Source: Nitrosomonas sp.
GTDB lineage: Bacteria; Pseudomonadota; Gammaproteobacteria; Burkholderiales; Nitrosomonadaceae
NCBI GenBank assembly: GCA_019635215.1
Contig: JAHBZZ010000012.1
Location: 33,466-97,465 of the forward strand
Direction: 5' to 3'
DNA length: 64,000 bases
Each line of letters opens with the position of its first letter. The first letter of the stretch is position 1. The translations under genes and the position numbers were made by a program. This document shows positions 42,874 through 51,768 of this stretch, piece by piece. The notes below the pieces were generated by a model. It worked only from the letters and a program-made list of their open reading frames with translations, did not search any database and was not told the DNA's origin.

Positions 42874-42912
42874 TATGAGAATCTAACACAGTGGTGCCAA
42901 GATTTTTTTCTT

Positions 42913-43959
42913 ATGAATTGGATAGATTATCAAAAAGAATTTACCGCTAAGAGTATTTCAGCTGGATATAAAAAAGATTATATCGAACGCTGTTTGACTT
43001 ATGCTCATCGACTCTATGAAAGAAATTTGCCAATAATTTACTCGTTAGATCATTTTGCTTCACTTGTTGGATATGAAAAATCGTATCTTAATTATATTGC
43101 TTATAGACAAAACCCCTTTTATAGGAATTTTGAAATACCAAAGAAATCTTCAGGCAAACGCGAGATTTCGGAGCCACTCCCCAATCTAAAAAAAATACAG
43201 AGATGGGTTCTAGATAATATTCTTTATCGGGTCTCACCTAGTCAATACGCAAAAGCCTTTGTTCCTGGGAGATCTATCAAAGCCAACGCCAGATTCCATC
43301 GTAATCAAAAGATGGTTTTAACTTTAGATATTAATAATTTTTTTCCTAGACTATCCTCAAAACTTGTAAAACAATTTTTTACTAAATGTGGGTATAGCAA
43401 AAAAGTTACTTATTATCTTACAAGACTTTGCGTCCTAAATGGCGGCTTACCGCAAGGTGCTCCTACTAGTCCTGCACTTGCGAATTTAATGCTCAAAGAT
43501 TTTGATCTTAATATTGCTAAATACTGCAAATCAAAAACAATTCGTTATACTAGATATGCTGACGATTTGACTTTTTCAGGAGTATTTGCTGAAAATGAGC
43601 TCATTAAACAAGTAAAAAAAGAATTAAAGAAAATTGATCTTGAGTTAAAAAATTCAAAAACTCGTCTTATGCTAAAACATCAAAGACAAGAAGTCACAGG
43701 AATAGTTGTTAACAATAAACTTCAAGCCCCTAGAGAATTTAGACGAAATTTAAGGCAAGCCATCTTTTATATTGAAAAATATGGGCTTGAAAACCATTTG
43801 GCAAAATTAAATGAATTTCGTGCGAACTATGTCTCACATCTGCTGGGACAAGCGAATTTTGTTCTTTTTATTAATCCAAGGGATCAAGATGCATTAAAAG
43901 CGTTAGAGATACTAAAAGACTGTCGCAGCAGTAATTTTATGATTACTTCAGACGATTAA
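42913..43959 (+). CDS. Retron reverse transcriptase
   Basis: A 348-residue RT with the features that separate retron RTs from group II intron RTs. NARFH (residues 125-129) is the NAxxH motif. LTLDINNFFP holds the first catalytic Asp, GLPQGAPTSPALANL is motif B-like, YADD (215-218) is the active site and EVTGIVVNN (260-268) carries the VTG triplet used to recognise its own RNA. It starts ten bases after the ncRNA without a clear ribosome-binding site. It makes msDNA from the adjacent msr-msd and is the last gene before the attachment repeat. Confidence 0.95.
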   Translation: MNWIDYQKEFTAKSISAGYKKDYIERCLTYAHRLYERNLPIIYSLDHFASLVGYEKSYLNYIAYRQNPFYRNFEIPKKSSGKREISEPLPNLKKIQRWVLDNILYRVSPSQYAKAFVPGRSIKANARFHRNQKMVLTLDINNFFPRLSSKLVKQFFTKCGYSKKVTYYLTRLCVLNGGLPQGAPTSPALANLMLKDFDLNIAKYCKSKTIRYTRYADDLTFSGVFAENELIKQVKKELKKIDLELKNSKTRLMLKHQRQEVTGIVVNNKLQAPREFRRNLRQAIFYIEKYGLENHLAKLNEFRANYVSHLLGQANFVLFINPRDQDALKALEILKDCRSSNFMITSDD

Positions 43960-44142
43960 TAATAGATATTAGCTACAAAACAAAACTTAGCGGTTCTAAT
44001 AAATCATTGATACAATAATTGTGTCAAATTTGTGCCAAGCTATGGTTGGAATGCCATTATTTAAGATCGTGTGACATGGATTTTGATTGCGGCAAGCGTT
44101 GTAAGTGTTTGATTTGCAAGTGTATATAATTTGTGGTTACGT

Positions 44143-44187
44143 TTCGTAATCAGTAGGTCGGAGGTTCGACTCCTCTCAACAGCACCA
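44143..44187 (+). repeat. Attachment repeat, right copy (tRNA-Thr 3' fragment)
   Basis: An exact copy of the last 45 bases of tRNA-Thr without the 5' half, so it is not a functional tRNA gene. It closes the retron element on the right. The same bases also encode, on the minus strand, the last residues of the following serine recombinase, so it is at once the border of two mobile elements. Confidence 0.92.
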
Positions 44188-45706
44188 TATCATACTTCCC
44201 CATATCACTTTCCTCCAAAAGCGAGAATGGAAGCGACTTTTGGGGAGTTCGATAACCCCTTTTTTTGCAGTATTGCAGCGGTTCACTAAAGGCCAGTTTT
44301 AGAACGGCTCTTTTATGTTCCAACCTGTCGGAAGTCCAGAGTTTTTGCGGGTTTGAGAGAAACGTGAATGCAGTTCGATAGGTTTCGTCAAACGAATGCA
44401 GCGGACGGCCACATTTGGCGATTTTTTCATCCAGCACGATCTTTTCCTCTTCCAGCTTTCGGATTTTTTTCTCATAAGCCGTGATCAGTGTTTCGCTATC
44501 CGTTTCTGTAATTCGATCAAAAAACTGTTCCGTCTTGCGTTCAATCATAATGATATCCCGGCGAATATGTTCGGCCTCCTGTTTTGCAGTTTCGCGTTTT
44601 GCATTCCACAGATCGGTAAAAATATCCGCAGCCAGAAAAAACAATTCTTTTGATGGTTTCATTTCACCGAGCAGCTTTTCAAAATCACCTTCCACCTGTT
44701 CACGGCGAATGGATTTTCCATACAGGTCGCATCGCGTCCCGTCATTATTCTTGCCGTGACACAGATAATAGGCATAAAGCCCGCCGACACCGCGCGACCA
44801 GCAGGATGTCATCGGCGTACCGCAAGAGACACACGCCACAAACCCGCGCAACGGGAAATCCTCGTTAATATCTTTACGCACCGGTGCCTTGGCCTGTCCG
44901 TTCAGGCGTTGCTGAATTTTCTGATAGGTTTCATAACTGATCAACGGCTCGTGATACCCTTTGACCAGATGAATACCCCATTCCGGCTTATCCAGATACC
45001 CGGCATACAGAACATGGGTGAGAATATCCTTAACCCGTTGCAGATGCACTTCGCCTCTTTTATTTTTCGGAAAGTACGGCGAATTCTCAAAGAACCGTTT
45101 CACTTCACCTTGCGTTTCAAAATGCCCGGACGCAAAACTTTCCAAAGCCTCGGTAATCACATCGGCGCAAGGTTGATCGGGTACGAGTAATTTACCGTGC
45201 TTGCCCACCTTGTCATAGCGGTAACCGATCGGTGCATTAAACACGTTATAGCCATTCATCATCCGCGCCCGCATGCGGTTATGCACCTGCTCGGCGTTTT
45301 TCTCACGTTGATGGGCTGCGACAGAAGCCAGCAGATGCTCGACCAAGCGGCTGTCGGAATCGTCACCGAATTCAATAGATGGGCTTTCCAGCTTGCCACC
45401 CGCATCATTAATCGCGGTGCGCAAGTGAATATGGGTTTCGATATCCCGTGCCAATCGGCTGATATCGTCAATGATCACAATAAGTTTATCGACTTTGCGT
45501 TTCTTGATGTAGGACAGCATCGCCTTCATATTCGGGCGATCCATCAATTTGCCGGACAGCCCTTCATCGCGAAATACGTCAATCACGTCATAGCCTTTAT
45601 GTTTGGCATATTCACGGCAGCGCGTTTCCTGTGAAGCCAGCCCGTGTCCTTCGGTGACTTGCTTTGGGCTGGAAACGCGGCAATAAATAACGGCCTGTTG
45701 TGTCAT
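44150..45706 (-). CDS. Large serine recombinase
   Basis: An intact site-specific recombinase of ~518 residues. The resolvase domain begins AVIYCRVSSPKQVTEGHG (catalytic Ser in RVSS) and has DEGLSGKLMDRPNMKAML and IIDDISRLARDIETHI. A recombinase domain (HLQRVKDILTHVLYAGYL), a zinc ribbon (CVSCGTPMTSCWS...C) and a coiled coil follow. The ATG at 45706 has AGGAGGAT upstream and is preferred over an in-frame start 84 bases earlier. The last ~13 codons (VLLRGVEPPTY) lie inside the tRNA-Thr fragment, as in the broken copy at the CAT tRNA. Confidence 0.93.
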   Translation of the reverse strand: MTQQAVIYCRVSSPKQVTEGHGLASQETRCREYAKHKGYDVIDVFRDEGLSGKLMDRPNMKAMLSYIKKRKVDKLIVIIDDISRLARDIETHIHLRTAINDAGGKLESPSIEFGDDSDSRLVEHLLASVAAHQREKNAEQVHNRMRARMMNGYNVFNAPIGYRYDKVGKHGKLLVPDQPCADVITEALESFASGHFETQGEVKRFFENSPYFPKNKRGEVHLQRVKDILTHVLYAGYLDKPEWGIHLVKGYHEPLISYETYQKIQQRLNGQAKAPVRKDINEDFPLRGFVACVSCGTPMTSCWSRGVGGLYAYYLCHGKNNDGTRCDLYGKSIRREQVEGDFEKLLGEMKPSKELFFLAADIFTDLWNAKRETAKQEAEHIRRDIIMIERKTEQFFDRITETDSETLITAYEKKIRKLEEEKIVLDEKIAKCGRPLHSFDETYRTAFTFLSNPQKLWTSDRLEHKRAVLKLAFSEPLQYCKKRGYRTPQKSLPFSLLEESDMGKYDMVLLRGVEPPTY

Positions 45707-45802
45707 ATGTGAATCCTCCTGCCGATCCCGCCGGTTGGCGGCATCCTGAAATGCGTGTTGCGTGCTATTGTGATTGTCTGAATCTATCACAGCCCTCTGT
45801 CT

Positions 45803-45979
45803 TTACAAAGATTTTCGTTTCTTTTCTGCAATCGCCTGTTGCACGGGATGTTTGCCGAATTCCGCCGAAACGAATTCATCCATTACGGCATAGACAAAGC
45901 GGATGATATCGTCCTCCCGTTCCTTCCCCAGCTTAAGGGGCGCAAGATGTTTGCGGTATTTTTCAATATTGATGGACAT
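45803..45979 (-). CDS. Small hypothetical protein before the serine recombinase
   Basis: A 58-residue, mostly helical, charged protein (MSINIEKYRKHLAPLKLGKEREDDIIRFVYAVMDEF...). The ATG at 45979 has GGAAAGG at good spacing. It lies directly upstream of the recombinase on the same strand, so it may be an accessory factor such as a directionality protein; it has no recognised domain. Confidence 0.6.
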   Translation of the reverse strand: MSINIEKYRKHLAPLKLGKEREDDIIRFVYAVMDEFVSAEFGKHPVQQAIAEKKRKSL

Positions 45980-45997
45980 GGCAATTCCTTTCCACAC

Positions 45998-46472
45998 ACG
46001 AACGTCAAAGGTTCCTATGCGCCTATAAATCTTGAGATGATTGAGAGTCTACAGACATGCACCGCTATAACTGGGCGGCGGGCAAAGCAAATCAGTGATT
46101 TGTTTGCATTTTGAGAAGTGCGTTAAAAAACGCATTTGTGGTGTTGATAGAAAATCTATAACAAATCTATTGCTGAATTACAAGACAATATTCCTACAAT
46201 CCGTGTATTAAATTACTGATGGAGGTGAATCCCATAAAATATTTTTGTCGATTACATTAAGTATTCTCATAGCAGATCAAAGTGCAAGGATGGACAGGAA
46301 TTCTGCGTTAAACGATGATTATCATCAAAGGGTTATCGTCCAGCATGAGTTTGGTCTTAGACGCATCAGGTTGATCTAATACGTTTGTCTCGATAAAAAT
46401 TATAATGGCAAATTATTTAGATTCCAGAACAAGGCAAACTTTGTTAAGGTTAAGGAAGCATAGTGAAAAGAT
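45998..46472. other. Non-coding gap between recombinase unit and RHS region
   Basis: No convincing gene lies in these 475 bp. A minus-strand stretch near 46400-46300 reads LDQPDASKTKLMLDDNPL before a stop and may be a scrap of a lost gene. The promoter for the minus-strand small gene and recombinase should lie just after 45980. Confidence 0.35.
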
Positions 46473-46670
46473 ATGAAGAAATACAATCTAATAATCAGAG
46501 CTCTATCTATAATGCCTTCTTATAACACATTTTGCATTATGGTAAATTTGGTAGATAAAATATTACCGTCGAAAACATTACTCTCGCTATTTATTAAAGT
46601 GACACTATTGGTTGTATTTACAGGAATAACTTGTGCACTTGTGTTTTTTATAATTTATAAATTAAGTTAG
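46473..46670 (+). CDS. Small hypothetical membrane protein
   Basis: A possible 65-residue protein with one clear C-terminal transmembrane helix (VTLLVVFTGITCALVFFIIY) and a weaker one before it. The ribosome-binding site is poor (AAGGAAG is far from the start). It converges with the end of the RHS gene 110 bp away, so it is in the position, though not the orientation, of an immunity gene. Its reality is uncertain. Confidence 0.3.
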   Translation: MKKYNLIIRALSIMPSYNTFCIMVNLVDKILPSKTLLSLFIKVTLLVVFTGITCALVFFIIYKLS

Positions 46671-46780
46671 ATAGGATTTGATTCGATAGTTACCGATTAG
46701 AAAAAGAAACTGCTAAATCAAGTTCAAACTGATGCATATAGAAAATTGGCTAACGGGCTAAGTGTTATAATCTACAGCTT

Positions 46781-49700
46781 TTATTTATCAAAAATACCAA
46801 CATACATTACCCGAGCATAACCAAAGCCAGCGTCGATTATACTTCCTTGAAATCCTGGAGACTTCCCTGTTTTAGAAAACACTTTAAAAGAACTCGAAAC
46901 TATACCGTTAATGTTAATTCTTCCATAACTAAATTCAGTGTGTTTTCCTGGGATTATATTAGGAATTGAAACCCCACCACTAACTATCGTCCATAGTCCA
47001 GTAAAAATATCAGGATCAACGCTTTTTCTTTTGTCGTCAAATGATATATTCGTTTTTGTACCTGAAATTGGAATACTAATTCCGCCCGTTAATCCGCCGA
47101 GCCATATATCAATGTATACATACTCTCCCTGAGGAGCAATACACTCAGACCTTAATACAACTTGCCCACCAATTATATAAAACACTGAACTAAGCGTTAA
47201 AGTACCTTTCCATTTAATTTGACCTCTTGGATCAACAAACATCACAGGATTGGCGTTGACGTAGGCGTAGGTATTGAGGCCGCCATCTAGGCCGATGGGA
47301 TCGGATGTGATGTAACGTCCGGTTTGCGGGTCGTAATAACGGTTCCAGTTGTAGTGCAGGCCGGATTCGGCGTCGTAATACTGCCCGGCGAAACGCAAAT
47401 TTACGGTTGCACTGCCAGTTGGCGAACCGTTGCCGAATGCGTCGGACTGCCAGCCCCAAACCTGATCTGCATTGCTGTCCGTTGCGATGCGTGGTGTACC
47501 GATATGATCGGTGTGTAGATAGGCGATGTTTTCACCGGAATCGATTTGCGCCAACGGCTCACCGTTTAGATAGACATATTCGCGGATCAGATTACCGGTG
47601 GAATCGTATTCTCCATAAAGCTGACCGCCCAGACCATAGACGTAATGGGTTGTGGAACCATTTACGGTTTTTTCGGTACGCTGATTATTGGCGTTGTAGA
47701 TATATGATCCGACTATCGCTCCCGAAATACTGACATCCTTCACGCGTCCGGCTGCGTCGATGGTATAGCTGCGCTGTACATCCGTGATGATGTTTCCAGC
47801 GGCATCATAAGTTACAGGCGTGGCGTTAACGGCGCTTAGCCTGCTACTGTCAAACGGATAAATATAGCTGGCACTGCTGCCGTTTTTGCTTGCGGTTAGG
47901 CGATTACCAATTGCGTCATAGCTGTAATCGAACAATCCTGCACTGCTGTTTTCATTCAAGAGGCGGTATAACGGATCGTAACCGTAACTGGCCGTACCTT
48001 TCACAGTGATGTTACCCACGGCATCGTAGCTGTAATTGTCATTGATCAGGCTGCCAATATGCCGGGCCATAAGTTGATAGGCGGTGTTATATGTGTTGGT
48101 CAGGTTGATACCGTTTCCATAGGTCAATCCTTCGATACCGCCGAACGGCAGATAGGTGATGGCATCGGCCAGAATTGTGCCTGCGCCGCCAATACCGGCA
48201 TTAACGCTGTTGATCTGGCCGTTCCCATCAAGGCCGTAAGCGATTGTTCGTCCGCTTGGCAAAGTTATGCCGGTCACATTGCCGGAAAGATCATAGCCAT
48301 AAGATGTTGTAAAGCTCAAGGCACCGCGCGTTTCAATCACCTGTATCAGACGGCCAAGCGCGTCATAGCTGTACCGGGTTATCCCGCTGGCATCTTTGAT
48401 TTCGCATAAACGGCCAATTGAATACCCACATCCCGATCCATTGTCGTAAACCAGCACCACATTCAGGGACGGATCGGACGGATAAACAATATGGGTCAGA
48501 CGGTTTAAGGCATCGTAGCTGTAGCGCGTAATAACGCCTCGTGCGTCTTTACGCCTCACGACATTGCCTGCCGCATCGACGGTATTGACGGTTTTGCTGG
48601 TATCGGGGCTGATTTCCCTGATAATGTCGCCGAAAGCGTTATAGACATACCGGGTGGCATTGTCGCGCGGGTCTTTTACGCGGGTAAGCTGGTCAAGCTC
48701 ATTGAAAGTCTGAACGGTGCGTCCGTCCAGCGCATCAACGGTGCGGGTTTGCCGGTCAAGTGCATCGTAAACAAATCTGGTTTTGTTTGCGTTACCGTCG
48801 ATGATTTTTGTCAGATTGCCGTTGACGTCGTATGCGTAGCGTGTTTTATCACCGTTATCGTCAATCTCTCTGATCACACGCGATAATTCGTCAAAGACTT
48901 GCCTGTGCTTGTAGCGTACATTCCCGGCACTGTCTTTATAGACTTCCCGAATGCGGTTGCCTGCATTATCCAGCGTGTAGAGGATCTTGCTGTCGCTGTT
49001 GATCATCCTGATCAATCGTCCCGCATCATCATAGGCATAGCGCAGGAATGTACCGTTAGGCGCAATGGTTTTAACCAGTTGCCCCTTATCGTCATAGACA
49101 TGGCGTGTAACAGACTTGATTGACGTGTTTGTTCCCTGAGCGACACGCAGCAATCGGCCTTCAGGATCGTAGACCATCCTTGTCCTGATACCGTTGCTGT
49201 CTTCGATGAGTGTCGGACGACCGGACGCATCGAATTGAAGCATTTCGGTTTCATGGCCAAGCGCATTGGTTATCTTGGTCAGATTAAACTGGGAATCATA
49301 TTCAAAGCTTGTAATATCGTTAACATCGCTACGCGGCCCGTCAATGCTTGCCAGACGGCCAAGAACGGCATTGCCGAAGCTATCGACGGTGTTTGGATAA
49401 TACGTATAGGTGGTCGTGCGGGTTTCACCGGTATCGGTGTCGGCAACGGATTCAGAAACCGTGCGCCCTTCGGCATCATATTGATAGGTTGTAACCTTGC
49501 CGGTTTCTGTGATCGTTTCCGGCAGGCGGTAGAGTGAATCGTAAGTGTAGGTCGTCGTGCGCTGCGCGTTGGAGCCAGCTGCTTCGGTCATTAAGGTGAC
49601 AAGCCCGCGAGCATCTCGCTCATAGGTGGTTACGTTACCGATCCAATCTGTTTTACTCTTAAGGAAACCCCTTTCATCATAGGTAGAGGCTTTATTCGCC

Positions 49701-51472
49701 GCCGCGCAATGGGCGGATTGATGACCTTCAACCTTAACAACCTTGCGAACGCCGAGAATAGTTTCAAAGCGATACGTCGTCTGTTTGCCAAGCGGGTTCG
49801 TGGTCGTGACGCTATCGTCTGCGTTATAGGCAATGGTGTGGTTATTAACCCCGCCTGCATGTTCGGACGATATAGCGCGCCCCTGACCATCGTAACCATA
49901 TGTCGCGTAACGCACACCGTTTTCATCAGTGATCCCGGTCAGCGCATTGATAAAATTTGTATCTTCATAGTGATATTTCCGGGTTTTGGTATCTGGCTTT
50001 GTGACACTGGTGAGATTGTTATTCAGGCCGTAACTGTAGGAATACACGCCGTCCGGCGTTGACATGCTTATGATGGGTTTGTCGGAACCGTTATAGCTGA
50101 AACCAAGTGAACGCCCGCTTTCATCACTGACACTCGCCAGCCTGTTGAGTGCGTCATAAGTCAGGTTCAGGGATTCGCCACCCCGGAATTCGATGCGGAT
50201 TAATCTGCCGTCCGTATTGTAATATTCCCGTGTATCGCTTGGTGTGGTGTATAAATAGCCGGTGGGAATAGACTCAAGCGTTGCGGTCAGATCATTATCT
50301 TCAGCTATGGGTTTCCAATTCCCGCTGCCGTCATCTTCAAAAGTATGAACCAGCCCCGCTTCATTGGTCACAACGGCCTTATCACCGGTTACAACAACAA
50401 AGCGGTCATAATTATGCCGCCAACGTTGTCCCACACTGTTCGCATACCAGTCCGCATCGCTGCGATAGTATCGCTTGAATGACAAGACACCGTTTGCATA
50501 ATCACTTTCCGTCTGGTGTTTAAAACCGAGCGAAAAATTAATGGGATTGCCGGTAGAGGTTTCACATCCGAAAGGGCATTTATGAGGATTAATTAGCGGT
50601 ACAGGGTTTCCACCAGTACCAGCATCACCACAAGCAGAGTTTGTGCCTGACGCACTGGAGCAGCTTACTTCTGGTGTCACCGAAGTAATTTTAAAAGTCG
50701 ATTCAAAGTGTCCGTCAGAATAGCCCCCGGTACCTGAGGGATTACTCCCAGATGTTGTAGCAGAGCCGCCATCTAATTTAATATCGAGATTAACATCTGC
50801 ACCGACTATAGCATCTGTTACGTTAATTACACCGGTGAGACATTGAGTGCCAACCGAACTTGGTGAAAAAGCGACACTACCTGAACTCGCACCGGATATC
50901 GGTATAGTAAAATCGCTTCCGCCAGCATCAAATAAGATTTCTATATTAGTGCTACCGGGAGCATGACCATTTATTTCAAGACCAGCTCCTGTTCCTTCTA
51001 TGATGCCGATATTAAATTGTGTTGAAAAAGTACCGCAAAATTCAAAATGAGCGTTGTAGCTCGCCAAGTCGGTACTAAAATAAATCGTATCACCTACTGC
51101 ACCGCTAGCTAAGGTAAACGTGGTGGCAACTGCTCCAGAATACTCTGTATGACTGTCAATAACAAAACCAAACGCCGGGACTGAGAATAAGGCACTGACT
51201 TGAGATGAACTAACGCTATTATCAAGTGGAGAAGTACCTGAAATAGAAGCACTATGCGACTTTTCCAAATCTTCATCCAAATCTGCCGGATCAAGGATAT
51301 ATTCCGAGCAATCCAGTGTGAAAATATCCTGAGCAGACAGTGATAGGCTGGTGCCAAACTCATTGTTAACATTGCCGCCGCCACTATCACCACAAGCGGC
51401 CATAACCGACTGTGAATATACAGCGCAAGCCGTCAGTATTGAAAACATTAAGCATTTCAATAAAGATTTCAT
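46781..51472 (-). CDS. Secreted RHS-repeat protein with variable C-terminus
   Basis: A 1563-residue protein. The N-terminus MKSLLKCLMFSILTACAVYS...SVMA is a signal peptide, followed by a ~250-residue Gly/Ser-rich beta region. A DUF6531-like segment (GNPINFSLGFKHQTESDY) then leads into some 900 residues of YD/RHS repeats (YDALNRL, YDAAGN, YDDKGQLV types). The RHS core motif RYYDPQTGRYITSDPIGLDGG...NPVMFVDPRG ends at about residue 1420. After it a 140-residue Gly/Ile-rich tail of no recognised fold takes the place of a polymorphic toxin. The tail coding sequence is more AT-rich than the core. Confidence 0.88.
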   Translation of the reverse strand: MKSLLKCLMFSILTACAVYSQSVMAACGDSGGGNVNNEFGTSLSLSAQDIFTLDCSEYILDPADLDEDLEKSHSASISGTSPLDNSVSSSQVSALFSVPAFGFVIDSHTEYSGAVATTFTLASGAVGDTIYFSTDLASYNAHFEFCGTFSTQFNIGIIEGTGAGLEINGHAPGSTNIEILFDAGGSDFTIPISGASSGSVAFSPSSVGTQCLTGVINVTDAIVGADVNLDIKLDGGSATTSGSNPSGTGGYSDGHFESTFKITSVTPEVSCSSASGTNSACGDAGTGGNPVPLINPHKCPFGCETSTGNPINFSLGFKHQTESDYANGVLSFKRYYRSDADWYANSVGQRWRHNYDRFVVVTGDKAVVTNEAGLVHTFEDDGSGNWKPIAEDNDLTATLESIPTGYLYTTPSDTREYYNTDGRLIRIEFRGGESLNLTYDALNRLASVSDESGRSLGFSYNGSDKPIISMSTPDGVYSYSYGLNNNLTSVTKPDTKTRKYHYEDTNFINALTGITDENGVRYATYGYDGQGRAISSEHAGGVNNHTIAYNADDSVTTTNPLGKQTTYRFETILGVRKVVKVEGHQSAHCAAANKASTYDERGFLKSKTDWIGNVTTYERDARGLVTLMTEAAGSNAQRTTTYTYDSLYRLPETITETGKVTTYQYDAEGRTVSESVADTDTGETRTTTYTYYPNTVDSFGNAVLGRLASIDGPRSDVNDITSFEYDSQFNLTKITNALGHETEMLQFDASGRPTLIEDSNGIRTRMVYDPEGRLLRVAQGTNTSIKSVTRHVYDDKGQLVKTIAPNGTFLRYAYDDAGRLIRMINSDSKILYTLDNAGNRIREVYKDSAGNVRYKHRQVFDELSRVIREIDDNGDKTRYAYDVNGNLTKIIDGNANKTRFVYDALDRQTRTVDALDGRTVQTFNELDQLTRVKDPRDNATRYVYNAFGDIIREISPDTSKTVNTVDAAGNVVRRKDARGVITRYSYDALNRLTHIVYPSDPSLNVVLVYDNGSGCGYSIGRLCEIKDASGITRYSYDALGRLIQVIETRGALSFTTSYGYDLSGNVTGITLPSGRTIAYGLDGNGQINSVNAGIGGAGTILADAITYLPFGGIEGLTYGNGINLTNTYNTAYQLMARHIGSLINDNYSYDAVGNITVKGTASYGYDPLYRLLNENSSAGLFDYSYDAIGNRLTASKNGSSASYIYPFDSSRLSAVNATPVTYDAAGNIITDVQRSYTIDAAGRVKDVSISGAIVGSYIYNANNQRTEKTVNGSTTHYVYGLGGQLYGEYDSTGNLIREYVYLNGEPLAQIDSGENIAYLHTDHIGTPRIATDSNADQVWGWQSDAFGNGSPTGSATVNLRFAGQYYDAESGLHYNWNRYYDPQTGRYITSDPIGLDGGLNTYAYVNANPVMFVDPRGQIKWKGTLTLSSVFYIIGGQVVLRSECIAPQGEYVYIDIWLGGLTGGISIPISGTKTNISFDDKRKSVDPDIFTGLWTIVSGGVSIPNIIPGKHTEFSYGRININGIVSSSFKVFSKTGKSPGFQGSIIDAGFGYARVMYVGIFDK

Positions 51473-51768
51473 AAATTTTCCAGAAGAATTTTGTCGGCGT
51501 TATTCAATACATTTTTTCGGAAAATGCCAATTCCCGGTTTTTCAACTTGATTTTCCCCAAATGGGATTGGAATTTATATTTTGATTGGGTCTTTTCAAAG
51601 TGTCTGTGTTACTTCTTTTTTTGACAACCGTGCCACAATTTTACATTTTTTTATATTTATATCAAACAAGTGCAAGCTTATATGATTATCTGCACTTACC
51701 AATGCGCCCGGAATTAGAATTCCGTTGATATAGCATTTGCCTCCTTCACTGATAGAAAGGAGGCAAAG
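51473..51768. promoter_or_regulatory. Divergent gap between RHS gene and membrane-protein gene
   Basis: This 296-bp AT-rich gap separates the minus-strand RHS gene from the plus-strand gene at 51769, so it should hold both promoters. No coding frame, RNA gene or terminator is evident; promoter hexamers were not assigned. Confidence 0.35.

Larger units (their letters stand above)
42700..42903 (+). ncRNA. Retron msr-msd non-coding RNA
   Basis: The gap before the reverse transcriptase has the full retron template layout. The ends are perfect 12-nt inverted repeats: a1 ATCTTGGCACCA (42700-42711) and a2 TGGTGCCAAGAT (42892-42903). After a1 come two msr hairpins: ATAGC-GAAA-GCTAT (42719-42732) and GAATGGCG/CGCCATTC (42734-42752). 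TAGCGA at 42720-42725 matches the sequence around the branching G of retron Eco1, so G42722 is a candidate branch point. The msd part has a stem CAAGCCAT/ATGGCTTG (42770-42777 with 42833-42840) enclosing a long hairpin, then a perfect palindrome. The RT start lies 10 bases after a2. Confidence 0.88.

Noticed and set aside
42913-43959. Group II intron or diversity-generating RT
   Set aside because: There is no maturase domain or intron structure and no template/variable repeat pair; NAxxH, VTG and the adjacent a1/a2 RNA point to a retron.
44143-44187. Second tRNA-Thr gene
   Set aside because: Only the last 45 bases match; the acceptor 5' strand and D arm are missing, so it is an attachment remnant.
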